Assembly: GCA_001556995.1 (NCBI GenBank)
Contig: LSKF01000146.1
Coordinates: 1-19,675, forward strand
From: Erythrobacteraceae bacterium CCH12-C2
GTDB lineage: Bacteria; Pseudomonadota; Alphaproteobacteria; Sphingomonadales; Sphingomonadaceae
Length of the DNA stretch: 19,675 nt
Direction: 5' to 3'
Under the pieces are notes generated by a model. It saw only the letters and a program-made list of their open reading frames with translations. It had not been told where the DNA came from and searched no databases. The translations under genes were made by a program, and so were the position numbers. Every line of letters starts with the position of its first letter. Positions within the stretch are counted from its first letter, which is position 1. This document shows, in pieces, positions 7,027 to 15,060 of this stretch.

Positions 7027-8430
7027 GTGTTCAGAGCGATCTCGGGAGCGTCGCTTTTTACGGTGATAGCGTTGCTCAGCGTCCCGCTATTTGCGGCTCA
7101 GGGTGCCCGCCAGCCAATTCAATCCGATGCTTCTCAAAATAGTCTGGACCTGCCACGGGCTGAGGCGCAGTCTGATGCGAGCGAATCTCCAACAGTTGAG
7201 CCAGGTGAGGTTTTCGGGCCGCCCGATGATCGTCCGGTGATTATAGCTCCGCAAGGCGTCCCGCTGTCGCTTGCGGAGGGCGTCCATGCCGCTGTTTCCA
7301 CCTTTCCAAGGGTGCGAGCGGCGTTGCTCAACATCAAAGCCAGGCAATCTGATATCAAGGCGGCTAAGCGGCGACGGCTGCCGTCGGCTTCGGTTCAAGC
7401 GCTCTCGTTTGCAGGCGGTAATCCAATTGCCGGGACCGACCCCTTTGCCTTGAATTTCGTGGTCGATCAGCCGATTTGGAATGGCGGGAGGATCGGCGCG
7501 CAGATCGACCGGGCAAATACAGCTTTGACCGTAAGTGAGGCTAGGGCCGTTGAGGTGGCAGAGTCGGTGGCCATACAGTCTATCAATGCCTACTTTGAAG
7601 CCGTGCTTTCGAAGCGCAGGCTTGAGAAGCTGGAGAGCAGCCGAGGGACACTGCTGGAGTTGGTTGCAACGATTAAGCGACGGGTCGACCAGCAGGTAAG
7701 CCCGAATTCGGATCTGGTTCTTGCCGAGTCTCGTTTGGCTGAAATTGAGCAGCAGATTACTTTCGCGCAGGCCAGTTTTTATTCGGCGCGTGAGACTTAT
7801 CGGCAAGTTACCGGGCTGTACAATTATGATTTTGTCGACATGCCGCTCTATGATCGGTCGACCATGCACCCCGCTTCTACTGGGCTGGTAGAGGAAGCGA
7901 TCCAGTGCAATCCAACCACCCGCGTGGCTGCCGCCGAACGGGAGCTTGCGGGTGTTGATACGGATCTAGCGAAAAGCCAGCTATATCCTCAGCTGAGCGC
8001 GCAGTACTCTTTGAATGAAATCACTGGGTCACGTTTCGGTTTGGTGGTGACGGCTCAGCTGCAGAACGGCTTGTCACAGTTCAGCGTGGTCGATTCCTCT
8101 CGCACTCGCGAACTTGAGCTTGAGGCTGAGACAGAGGCGGCCGGGCTCGATGGGCGTCTGCGGGTGACCAATGACCTTTTGCTGAATTATTCCTCCCGCG
8201 ACCAGGTCCCTATCGGGATGCGTTCGGTCGCAGCCGCGGCGGAGGTTACGGCTTCATATCGGCGCCAGTTCACTGCGGGGCGCAGGTCATGGCTCGACGT
8301 CGTCAATGCGGTTCGCGAGCAAGTTACTGCTGATCTCTTCTTGGTGGACTCGGAAACATCTGCCATGGCGAGCCACGCCCGTATCCAGATTTATTCGTGT
8401 CGCTGGGTTCCAGTGATTGAAAGCCCCTGA
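7027..8430 (+). CDS. TolC-family outer-membrane channel of the type I secretion system
   Basis: GTG 7027 was chosen because it directly follows the stop of the 54-residue gene, has gaaggg (7011-7016) upstream, and opens a signal peptide (MFRAISGAS, then LFTVIALLSVPLFA, cleavage near AAQ); the longer TTG/ATG-type starts inside the previous gene would spoil it. At 467 residues it is the usual TolC size. Visible family marks are LSLAEGVHAA near the mature N-terminus, VDQPIWNGGR-IGAQIDRAN, long coiled helices (RLEKLESSRGTLLELVATIKRRV, split here across the helix) and YRRQFTAGRRSWLDVVNAVRE near the C-terminus. A Gln/Ser/Pro-rich stretch of about 50 residues precedes the first domain. It would form the trimeric outer-membrane exit duct for the giant surface protein. 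Its TGA shares one base with the exporter ATG (TGATG), suggesting coupled translation. Confidence 0.88.
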   Translation: MFRAISGASLFTVIALLSVPLFAAQGARQPIQSDASQNSLDLPRAEAQSDASESPTVEPGEVFGPPDDRPVIIAPQGVPLSLAEGVHAAVSTFPRVRAALLNIKARQSDIKAAKRRRLPSASVQALSFAGGNPIAGTDPFALNFVVDQPIWNGGRIGAQIDRANTALTVSEARAVEVAESVAIQSINAYFEAVLSKRRLEKLESSRGTLLELVATIKRRVDQQVSPNSDLVLAESRLAEIEQQITFAQASFYSARETYRQVTGLYNYDFVDMPLYDRSTMHPASTGLVEEAIQCNPTTRVAAAERELAGVDTDLAKSQLYPQLSAQYSLNEITGSRFGLVVTAQLQNGLSQFSVVDSSRTRELELEAETEAAGLDGRLRVTNDLLLNYSSRDQVPIGMRSVAAAAEVTASYRRQFTAGRRSWLDVVNAVREQVTADLFLVDSETSAMASHARIQIYSCRWVPVIESP

Positions 8431-10529
8431 TGTCTCTACTTCAACAAATCTCCGAGTTGGCGCGCCTGCGCGGTGTTCTGGTGGTGCCCGGCCAGTTCGA
8501 CGCATTGGTCTTCGAAGAACAGGGTGACATCGATGATCTCGCCCGCTGCCTTGACCAGTTGGAATGGTCAGCTCCTGAGTATCTCGAGGACAGGCCCGAG
8601 GCCCTCGATTTCCCTCTGCTAGGCTATTTCACGGGATCAGGTTGGCATACGATCAGCCAACCCATTGGTGATCTCTATTATCAAGCGTGGATTGGCGGTG
8701 AATGGAAGCGCCAGCCCGCTGAAGATGTGGAGTCTTTTGCGCGGATTACGTTCCCGACCGAGAATCACTTTAGCGCCGAGTCTGAAGACGGTGCGTCGAT
8801 TACCGCCTTCAAGGTATTTTATCAGTCGCTTGCCAAGCGCCGCGGCGTGTTCGTCAGCGCGATCCTCGCAACCGTCTTTGCCAATATCCTTGCGCTCGTC
8901 ACTTCGCTTTACTCGATGCAGATCTACGACCGGGTCATTCCGCGCAATGGCTATGCGACGCTTATTGCGCTTACAGTAGGCGCGATGATCGGCCTCGTGC
9001 TCGATTTTCTGCTGCGCTCCGCACGCGCGCTGATGATGGAGCGAGAAGCTGCCCGGGTTGACGAGGAGGTGTCAGAGTTCTTCTTCTCTCGCACCCAATC
9101 GATCCGGCTCGACGCGCGGCCCAAGTCTGTCGGCACGATGGCCTCCCAGCTCAGAGGGATCGACCAGATCCGTTCGCTTTTGAGTTCGTCGTTCCTGTTT
9201 TTGGTTGCCGATCTTCCTTTCGCTCTTTTCTTCATAGTCGTGATCGCCATGCTTGGGGGGATTGTCGCGGTCGTTCCCCTGATTGGCTTTCCGGTTTCGG
9301 TTCTTCTTGCTCTGTTGTTCGCGCGGATGATCCGCAGCGATACGGATCGGGCGCAGGTCACCGGCAACCGCAAGAATGGGATGCTGGTTGAAAGCCTCGA
9401 TGCGGCCGAGACAATTAAGTCGAGTGCTGGCGATTGGTTCATGCTGTCGCGCTGGAATAAGTTGATCAAGGAAGTCCATGACTATGAAGATCCGATCAAG
9501 CGCACGACGGCGTTTGCTTCGAGCATCTTTGCGGCGATCCAGCAGGTGACCTATATTGCCCTTATCGCTTTCGGGGCAGTCCAAGTGACGCTTGGCGAAA
9601 TGACGATTGGCGCCCTGATTGCTTGCGGGATCATTGCCGGCCGCGTCAACGGACCTCTGATTGCGATGCTTCCCCAGTTCATCGTCCAAAGCGGATATGC
9701 ACGCTCCTCGCTCAGGGCGTTGGACAGCATTCTGTCATTGCCCCGAGAGGCTGACGATCCAAGTCAGCAGCTCAGGCCTACCAAGCTTGCCTTACCGATT
9801 GTGATGTCCGGGATCGAGTTTTCCTACGGGGATGAAAGGTCTGCGCTATCTGTGCCTGAACTGCGGGTCGAAGCGGGTGAGCGTGTGGTGCTGATCGGCG
9901 GTGTCGGTTCAGGTAAGACCACGTTGCTGAAGGTGCTCGCAGGCCTTTACCATCCGGCACAAGGCCGGGTAACGATCGGCGGGCTGGACGCCGCCCAAAT
10001 TGCGCCTGACATTCTTCGAGCACATGTGGGCTACATTCCTCAGGACCCACGGCTCATCAATGCCACATTGAGAGAAAATCTCCTGCTGGGCATTCCCGAT
10101 CCCGGTGATGATGCCATTCTCGAAGCAGCTGAGAAGACTGGTCTCGACCGCCTCATTGCATCGCATCCGCGCGGGCTCTCGCTCGAGATTTCGGAGGGTG
10201 GTCGCGGATTATCCGGCGGGCAGCGTATGCTCACCTTGCTGACGCGGCTGATGCTTCTCAAGCCCGATATCCTTCTGCTGGATGAGCCGACGTCGAACCT
10301 TGATCAGGGTACGGAGGCGCGCGTGTTGCAAAACATCATCAACATGCTTGGTCCGGACAAGGCGCTCGTGATGGTGACCCACAAGCTCCCGCTGATCCGT
10401 CTTGGCACAAGAGCGCTCATCATGAACGCTGGCCGGATTATCCATGACGACACAGCAGAAAATACATTGAGCAAGGTTTCCAAAGCTGCCAGCAATCTGG
10501 ATATCAAAAATAAGGCCGTCAACGAATGA
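8430..10529 (+). CDS. Type I secretion ABC exporter (permease/ATPase, LapB/HlyB family)
   Basis: 699 residues in the half-transporter layout. Residues 1-125 form a soluble N-terminal domain in the place of the C39 peptidase or C39-like domain, but no catalytic Cys motif is seen (the only Cys is C40). Six membrane helices lie between about 139 and 425. The ATPase domain has Walker A GGVGSGKT (490-497, K496), a Q-loop in YIPQDPRL, the signature LSGGQ (594-598), Walker B ILLLDEP with D618 and E619, and the H-loop H651 (VTHKL). It would power export of the giant RTX-type protein across the inner membrane. Its ATG overlaps the TolC-like stop and its own stop overlaps the adaptor start (ATGA), so exporter, channel and adaptor form one translational unit. 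No protease function is expected, in line with a substrate with a C-terminal signal. Confidence 0.93.
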   Translation: MSLLQQISELARLRGVLVVPGQFDALVFEEQGDIDDLARCLDQLEWSAPEYLEDRPEALDFPLLGYFTGSGWHTISQPIGDLYYQAWIGGEWKRQPAEDVESFARITFPTENHFSAESEDGASITAFKVFYQSLAKRRGVFVSAILATVFANILALVTSLYSMQIYDRVIPRNGYATLIALTVGAMIGLVLDFLLRSARALMMEREAARVDEEVSEFFFSRTQSIRLDARPKSVGTMASQLRGIDQIRSLLSSSFLFLVADLPFALFFIVVIAMLGGIVAVVPLIGFPVSVLLALLFARMIRSDTDRAQVTGNRKNGMLVESLDAAETIKSSAGDWFMLSRWNKLIKEVHDYEDPIKRTTAFASSIFAAIQQVTYIALIAFGAVQVTLGEMTIGALIACGIIAGRVNGPLIAMLPQFIVQSGYARSSLRALDSILSLPREADDPSQQLRPTKLALPIVMSGIEFSYGDERSALSVPELRVEAGERVVLIGGVGSGKTTLLKVLAGLYHPAQGRVTIGGLDAAQIAPDILRAHVGYIPQDPRLINATLRENLLLGIPDPGDDAILEAAEKTGLDRLIASHPRGLSLEISEGGRGLSGGQRMLTLLTRLMLLKPDILLLDEPTSNLDQGTEARVLQNIINMLGPDKALVMVTHKLPLIRLGTRALIMNAGRIIHDDTAENTLSKVSKAASNLDIKNKAVNE

Positions 10530-11689
10530 ACGAGCGCGTGCGCCGCACAGCCCGCATGTCACGGGTGATCATTTCCATTGTCATCGTCACGATCCTTGCC
10601 TTTTTTGTCTGGGCTTTCGTTGCGCCACTGGATCAGATCGCAAGAGCCCCGGGCCAGGTCATTCCGACAGGTCGGGTGCAGGTTTTGCAAAGCCTCGATG
10701 GTGGCCAGATTACCGAAATCCGCGTGCGCGAAGGCGATATCGTGGAGGCAGGGGAACTGCTCGTCGTGCTCGATAAGGTAAAGCTCGCGGCTGCTGTCGA
10801 GGAAGGCCGGGCGCGGGTAGCTGCGCTGAAGGCGACAATGGCACGGATTGAATCCGAGCTATTCGACAAGCCGCTTAGTTTCCCGCCTGAATCGAAGGCC
10901 TATCCCGAGTTCGTCGCCAATCAGACTTCGCTCTACTTGAAGCGGAAGCAGGCACTGCAATCGCAAACGCGCAGCCTTGACCGCTTGTACAAGATGGTGG
11001 GAGATGAGCTCGCGCTTAACGTTCCGCTGGTTGGTGCCGGTGACGTCGCCCAATCCGAAATCATCCGGATGATGCGTGAACAAGAAGATCTGCAACGCCA
11101 GCGTGCCGGACTTGAAGACCGTTACGTGCAGGACCTCCAGACGGAGTTTACCCGCACGCAGGAGGAGCTGGTAAGCGCGGAACAATTGCTTACCCAGCGG
11201 CAAGATGCCCTGAATAATGCCGAAATCTTCTCGCCGGTTCGCGGGATCGTGAAGAACGTCAGGATCACCACCGTCGGCGGTGTGCTAAAGCCGGGCGACG
11301 AGGTGATGACTATTGTCCCCACCGGCAAGGAACTGATCGTAGAGGCCAAGGTCTCTCCAAAGGACATCGCCTTTGTAAAGGTCGGGCAGACAGCCAAGGT
11401 GAAATTCGATGCCTATGACGCTTCGATCTATGGTGGAGCGGAGGGGGTCGTTAAGCTGATCAGTCCCGATACATTGGTCGAGCAGTCGAAGGATGGAGCA
11501 GGCGATCCTTACTACAAGGTCAACATAAGTGTGGACACGGCTGACATGCGCCCGCGACCGGGTGAGAAGATCGAAATCCAGCCGGGCATGACTGCAATTG
11601 CCGAGATCAAGATCGGAAAGAACACGGTATTCGAGTATCTGACCAAACCGATTCTGAAGACGGCCGATGAGGCGATGACAGAGAAGTAA
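10526..11689 (+). CDS. HlyD/LapC-family membrane fusion (adaptor) protein of the type I secretion system
   Basis: 387 residues, starting in an ATGA overlap with the exporter gene. One membrane anchor at 13-33 follows a basic N-terminus. The split lipoyl-like barrel is seen at about 54-85 (QSLDGGQITEIRVREGD) and 233-265 (IFSPVRGIVKNV). Long alpha-helical hairpin segments lie between, and the C-terminal HlyD signature GMTAIAEIKIGKNTVFEYL runs at 354-372 before TKPILK. It is shorter than E. coli HlyD (about 478), mainly in the coiled region, as is common in alphaproteobacterial T1SS adaptors. It would bridge the ABC exporter to the TolC-like channel through the periplasm. It is the last gene of the cassette; no convincing terminator follows. 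Confidence 0.93.
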   Translation: MNERVRRTARMSRVIISIVIVTILAFFVWAFVAPLDQIARAPGQVIPTGRVQVLQSLDGGQITEIRVREGDIVEAGELLVVLDKVKLAAAVEEGRARVAALKATMARIESELFDKPLSFPPESKAYPEFVANQTSLYLKRKQALQSQTRSLDRLYKMVGDELALNVPLVGAGDVAQSEIIRMMREQEDLQRQRAGLEDRYVQDLQTEFTRTQEELVSAEQLLTQRQDALNNAEIFSPVRGIVKNVRITTVGGVLKPGDEVMTIVPTGKELIVEAKVSPKDIAFVKVGQTAKVKFDAYDASIYGGAEGVVKLISPDTLVEQSKDGAGDPYYKVNISVDTADMRPRPGEKIEIQPGMTAIAEIKIGKNTVFEYLTKPILKTADEAMTEK

Positions 11690-11770
11690 GTGGGTCCTGG
11701 TGCTTGATAGCGCTTCAGCGCGTCTTGGTGACCGCCCAACAAGCAGCCTTGTCGGGATGCTCATCAGTAT

Positions 11771-11787
11771 CTACTTCGAGAAAGTAG
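11771..11787 (+). other. Weak hairpin in the gap between the secretion cassette and map
   Basis: The arms ctactt (11771-11776) and aagtag (11782-11787) pair around a 5-base loop with no T-run after them. It may be a processing or weak termination structure at the end of the T1SS transcript, or chance. Nothing else is recognised in 11690-11819; this spacer also marks the change from moderate to high GC. Confidence 0.25.
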
Positions 11788-11819
11788 CATTCTAGGTGCA
11801 TCCCCGCTATATGGCGGCG

Positions 11820-12647
11820 ATGCACGAATACCAACTCGTTGACGGCGATCAGACCGTCTACCGCGACGGCACCATCAAGCTCCACACGGCTGAGGGGTTT
11901 GAAGGCATGCGCAAGGCGGGCCGCCTTGCTGCCGAGATACTCGATGCCTGCGCGGAGCTGGTGAAGCCGGGGGTGACCACCGGCGCGCTCGACGATGCGA
12001 TCCGGGGTATGATGCTTGATGCCGGTGCGATCCCCGCGACGCTGGGCTATCGCGGATACGCGCATTCGTGCTGCATCTCGATCAACCACGTGATCTGCCA
12101 CGGCATCCCGGGCGACAAGGTGCTGAAGGATGGCGACATCCTCAACATCGACGTCACCCCGCTGGTTGATGGCTGGCACGGTGACACCAGCCGCATGTTT
12201 TACGCGGGCGAGCCATCGCTGAAAGCGCGCAAGCTGGTTGAAGTGACCTATGAATGCCTGATGCTCGGCATTGCGGCGGCACAGCCCGGCGCTAGGCTGG
12301 GTGATATTGGCGCGGCGATTGAAGCCCACGCGAGCCAGTTCCGCTATGGCGTGGTTCGCGAGTTCTGCGGCCATGGCCTCGGCCGCCTGTTCCACGACGC
12401 GCCCGAAGTGGTCCACGCCGCCAAGGCCGGGACGGGGCCGGAGCTGAAGCCGGGGATGTTCTTCACCATCGAGCCGATGATCAACCTCGGCAAACCTTGG
12501 GCCAAGGTGCTGGGCGATGGCTGGACCGCCGTGACGCGCGACAAGAGCCTGTCGGCGCAGTTCGAGCATTCGATTGCGATCACCGAGACGGGCAACGAGA
12601 TCTTCACGAAGAGCCCGACCGGGCGGGATTGCCCGCCGTACGTTTAG
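11820..12647 (+). CDS. map: Methionine aminopeptidase, type I
   Basis: 275 residues from ATG 11820 (MHEYQLV), chosen because this matches the N-terminus usual for sphingomonad Map as I recall it; in-frame alternatives are ATG 11811 (MAAMHEY, with a weak aggtg upstream) and GTG 11796. It removes N-terminal Met from new proteins in the cytosol. All five metal ligands are present with normal spacing: D111 (NIDVTP), D122 (HGDTSR), H185 (CGHGLGR), E218 (TIEPM) and E249 (QFEHS); the substrate His region CHGIPGDK is intact. The last codons contain a 6-base GC hairpin (12622-12637). It is monocistronic as far as seen, convergent with the lipoprotein gene, and unrelated in function to the secretion genes. 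Confidence 0.95.
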   Translation: MHEYQLVDGDQTVYRDGTIKLHTAEGFEGMRKAGRLAAEILDACAELVKPGVTTGALDDAIRGMMLDAGAIPATLGYRGYAHSCCISINHVICHGIPGDKVLKDGDILNIDVTPLVDGWHGDTSRMFYAGEPSLKARKLVEVTYECLMLGIAAAQPGARLGDIGAAIEAHASQFRYGVVREFCGHGLGRLFHDAPEVVHAAKAGTGPELKPGMFFTIEPMINLGKPWAKVLGDGWTAVTRDKSLSAQFEHSIAITETGNEIFTKSPTGRDCPPYV

Positions 12648-12651
12648 ACCT

Positions 12652-12673
12652 CGTCATTGCGAGCCGAAGGCGG
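12652..12673. repeat. Possible remnant of a dispersed palindromic intergenic repeat
   Basis: The string cgtcattgcgagccgaagg (12652-12670) sits in the 30-base gap between the converging map and lipoprotein genes. It closely resembles the first half of the CGTCATTGCGAG...GCAATCC family of short palindromic repeats I recall from alphaproteobacterial genomes; the second half (GCAATCC) is missing. A short ctcg/cgag stem is all that remains. Identification is from memory and needs a genome-wide search. Confidence 0.45.
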
Positions 12674-12677
12674 AATA

Positions 12678-13079
12678 TCATAGGTCGTCGTTGCACGCTG
12701 CGGTCAGCACCGTGTCGGCTTCCGGATCGTATTCCACATTGATCGCGTCGCAACCGCCGTCGAGCACTGTTGGGAATTGCTCCTTCGATGTCCAGACCGG
12801 CTTTGCTTCAGCGCAAACAGGGGTGCCCTCGCGGCATTTGCGCACATAGACGCCGAGGATATGTCCGTCGGCTTTCTCAATATAGTGGCGCGCATATTGG
12901 CGGACGGTAATATCGGGGAGAATAGTTGTCACCGCCGCTTCAATCCGCGCCGTCAGGGCAACATGCGATTCGGGCTTCGGCGAAGATTGGGTCACCGGCT
13001 CGGCCTGATCGCAAGCTACGAGCAGAGCCATGGATACAAGCGCGATAGGCTTGAGCAAGGCGGTCACTTTAATCCTCAC
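12678..13079 (-). CDS. Cysteine-rich lipoprotein of unknown function
   Basis: 133 residues from GTG 13079, which overlaps the stop of the upstream membrane-protein gene as GTGA; a second GTG at 13067, with GAGG 6 bases before it, gives 129 residues and is an equal alternative. The N-terminus is a lipoprotein signal: MRIKVTALLK, a hydrophobic run, and lipobox LVAC with C23. The mature part has four more cysteines (C82, C89, C110, C129), enough for two disulfides, and ends AACNDDL. I do not recognise the family. It is last in the ccmA-ccmB-membrane protein-lipoprotein cluster. Asp follows the lipid Cys, which in E. coli would keep it in the inner membrane. Confidence 0.75.
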   Translation of the reverse strand: MRIKVTALLKPIALVSMALLVACDQAEPVTQSSPKPESHVALTARIEAAVTTILPDITVRQYARHYIEKADGHILGVYVRKCREGTPVCAEAKPVWTSKEQFPTVLDGGCDAINVEYDPEADTVLTAACNDDL

Positions 13080-13738
13080 AAAAACAGCACCGCCAGCACT
13101 GCGCTCATCACCACCACCAGCCCGACCGAGAACCCCAGCATAACGAGGGTCGGACGGGTCACGCGCCCGTGCAGCACCCAATCATACCCGCAGGCGATCA
13201 GGATCGTGATCGGCGGCTGCACCCCGATGGCGACGGGATCGGGCAGGCCCAGCACCTGCACTATGCGGGCATAGGCGGGGGTCATCAGCGCCAGCGCCGC
13301 GATCAGCATCGCCTGCCGGTGTGCGGCGATGTCGCGGCGGCGTGCGAAGTGGATCGCGGCGAAGTAGAGGGGGATGAAGGTCGCAAAGGCGGCGAGGTTC
13401 ACCACCGTCACTTCAGGACGGCCGAGCTCCTGCCCGATCCGCCACGAAATCACCCCGCCGCTCACCAGCATCGCGCCGACCAGCGCGATGGAAGCGCGAC
13501 CCGTCGCCCGGTGCGCCGCGAGCTTGAACCGCGCGGCAAGGAAGCTCTGGCTCGCCAGCAAGGTCAGCCAGGCGACCATGCTCACCGCGTGGAACACTAC
13601 AATTGGGGTATAGCGCGCCTGCACCGCAGGCTCCGCAATCGCCTTCAGCGCGAAGGCGAACAGCGTGAAGCCCAGCAGGCCCAGTGCGATGTTGCCCATC
13701 AGCAGATGGGCCCGGACATGGCTTTCAGGTGCGCGCAT
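13076..13738 (-). CDS. Multi-pass membrane protein (DUF2306-like) downstream of ccmB
   Basis: 220 residues from ATG 13738, which shares one base with the ccmB stop (TGATG on the minus strand). About seven hydrophobic segments are seen (near 12-34, 44-66, 82-99, 111-131, 143-161, 175-190, 197-219). Histidines lie at conserved-looking positions, H50 (VVFHAVSM), H76 (AAHRATGR), H130 (AAIHFARR) and H140 (AAHRQAM), the pattern of DUF2306-like or b561-like membrane proteins. The function is not known; heme binding is possible but inferred. It lacks the tryptophan-rich WWD motif of CcmC, so it is not that protein despite its place after ccmB. Coupling to ccmAB suggests co-expression. Confidence 0.82.
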   Translation of the reverse strand: MRAPESHVRAHLLMGNIALGLLGFTLFAFALKAIAEPAVQARYTPIVVFHAVSMVAWLTLLASQSFLAARFKLAAHRATGRASIALVGAMLVSGGVISWRIGQELGRPEVTVVNLAAFATFIPLYFAAIHFARRRDIAAHRQAMLIAALALMTPAYARIVQVLGLPDPVAIGVQPPITILIACGYDWVLHGRVTRPTLVMLGFSVGLVVVMSAVLAVLFL

Positions 13739-14388
13739 CAATTCTCCCGTGCCGCCCGGATCGCAGCGCCCGCAGCAAAGGGCGCGAGCGCGACGAGGCC
13801 GAGGCTTATCGCACCAACGAAGCCGAGGCTTACGGGATCCTGACGCGCCAGCGCGCCCGCACCGAAAATCAGGATGGGGAGGGCGAGGGGGATCAGCAGG
13901 AGACCTGACAGCGCTGCACCTGCTCTGAGGCTCGCGGTCAGCGCGGCGATCATGAGCCCGATGGCGGCGAGCCCCGGGGTGCCCACCATCAGGCCAAACA
14001 GCAAGATTTTGAAAGTTTCCCCCTCGATCTTGAGCAGCGCGGCCGCGGGGAAGGTCGCCAGCACCAGCGGCGGGCCAAAACTGAGCCAATGGGCGATAAG
14101 CCGCACCGCCATCATGGCTTCCTCGGTTACGCCGCGCAGCCGCAGCTGGTCGAAAAACCCAAGCTCGATATCGCGCGCCACCAGCTTTTCGAGCGGCAGG
14201 ATCGCCGCCAACAGCGCCGCGATCCAGACGATGCCGCCGCCGGTCTTGGCCATGACATTGGCGTCCGGCCCGATCGCGAAGGGGAAGAGCATCGCGACCG
14301 CAACGAAGAACACCACGGGCAGCGCCGCCCCGCTTCCGGTGAAGGGGAAGAATTGCGCTAGGTCGCGGCGCAGGAGGGCGGCGATCAT
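13738..14388 (-). CDS. ccmB: Heme exporter protein B (cytochrome c maturation)
   Basis: 216 residues, the usual CcmB length (about 220). Starts MIAALLRRDLAQFF, with six hydrophobic segments and the family stretch LPLEKLVARDIELGFFDQL after the second helix, then a helix pair containing MVGTPGLAAIGLMIAAL. It is the membrane partner of CcmA; with CcmC and CcmD it supplies or releases heme-loaded CcmE in the periplasm for c-type cytochrome assembly. Its ATG overlaps the ccmA stop as ATGA, so the two are co-translated. No ccmC, ccmD or ccmE is in this window. Confidence 0.94.
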   Translation of the reverse strand: MIAALLRRDLAQFFPFTGSGAALPVVFFVAVAMLFPFAIGPDANVMAKTGGGIVWIAALLAAILPLEKLVARDIELGFFDQLRLRGVTEEAMMAVRLIAHWLSFGPPLVLATFPAAALLKIEGETFKILLFGLMVGTPGLAAIGLMIAALTASLRAGAALSGLLLIPLALPILIFGAGALARQDPVSLGFVGAISLGLVALAPFAAGAAIRAAREN

Positions 14389-14996
14389 GCCCCGTATTCC
14401 TCTTCCGCAGGGGCGAAGTCCTCAATCGCGAAGGCGGTCATCCCCGGCACATCGAGCGGCTGGTGCGAGGCAATCAGGGCGATCCCGCCGCCCGCGCAAT
14501 GCTCGCGCACCAACGCGCTCACAAGCGCCTGTGAAGCGATGTCGAGCCCCGATAGCGGCTCATCCAGCAGCCAGACGGCTGCGCTCTGACCGAGCACGCG
14601 GGCCAGCGCCGCGCGCTTTTTCTGGCCTGTAGAAAGATAGCGCACCGGCACCTCGGCCAAGGCCTCCAGCCGCAGCCGCGCCATGATCGCCGCGCCGTCC
14701 TGCGCACCATCCAGGCCGAACCAGAAGGCCAGCGCGCGCCCGAGCGGCCAATCGGGGTCGAGCCCGGTGCGCTCGTCCAGCAGCGCTAGCGCGCCCTCGC
14801 GCTTCACCGTGCCCGCGTAAGGCGTTGTCAGACCCGCCAGCGCGCGGATCAGCGTCGTCTTGCCTGCCCCGTTCGCCCCCGTCACATGGCACGCTGCCCC
14901 CGCGCTGAGACTGAAGGACAGCCGCCGGAACAGCAGCCGCTCGCCGCGTCGGCAAGCGAGATTGTCAGCGATGAGGGAGGGTGAGGGCGCTTGCAT
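14385..14996 (-). CDS. ccmA: Heme exporter ATP-binding protein A (cytochrome c maturation)
   Basis: 203 residues, the typical compact CcmA. Walker A GANGAGKT (40-47), signature LSTGQ (121-125), Walker B VWLLDEP with D145 and E146, and H-loop H178 (ASHQP) are all intact. It hydrolyses ATP to drive release of holo-CcmE from CcmC in cytochrome c maturation. It is the first gene of the minus-strand cluster and diverges from the pterin dehydratase gene; the 64-base spacer must hold both promoters, though I see no clear box. The ribosome binding site is poor (ggggtg). Confidence 0.94.
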   Translation of the reverse strand: MQAPSPSLIADNLACRRGERLLFRRLSFSLSAGAACHVTGANGAGKTTLIRALAGLTTPYAGTVKREGALALLDERTGLDPDWPLGRALAFWFGLDGAQDGAAIMARLRLEALAEVPVRYLSTGQKKRAALARVLGQSAAVWLLDEPLSGLDIASQALVSALVREHCAGGGIALIASHQPLDVPGMTAFAIEDFAPAEEEYGA

Positions 14997-15060
14997 TGCA
15001 CCCCCGCGTTAGGGAAAAGCGCAGCGGCAAACAAGCGACCCCATCGAAGGAACCTCTACC

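Noticed and set aside
7087..7869. Reverse-strand frame opposite the TolC-like gene
   Set aside because: The forward frame has a signal peptide and TolC motifs; the reverse frame shows none and lacks a ribosome binding site.
12622..12637. GC hairpin at the end of map as a terminator
   Set aside because: Six pairs, inside the coding region, and followed by gtacgtttag rather than a T-run.
13076..13738. Identity of the gene after ccmB as ccmC
   Set aside because: No tryptophan-rich WWD heme-handling motif is present; the histidine pattern fits DUF2306-like proteins better.
13076..14425. Long reverse-strand frame spanning the membrane protein and the region of ccmB
   Set aside because: Its upstream part is a shifted-frame shadow of ccmB (Arg/Ala-rich, no motif). 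The real gene begins at ATG 13738 in the TGATG overlap with ccmB.
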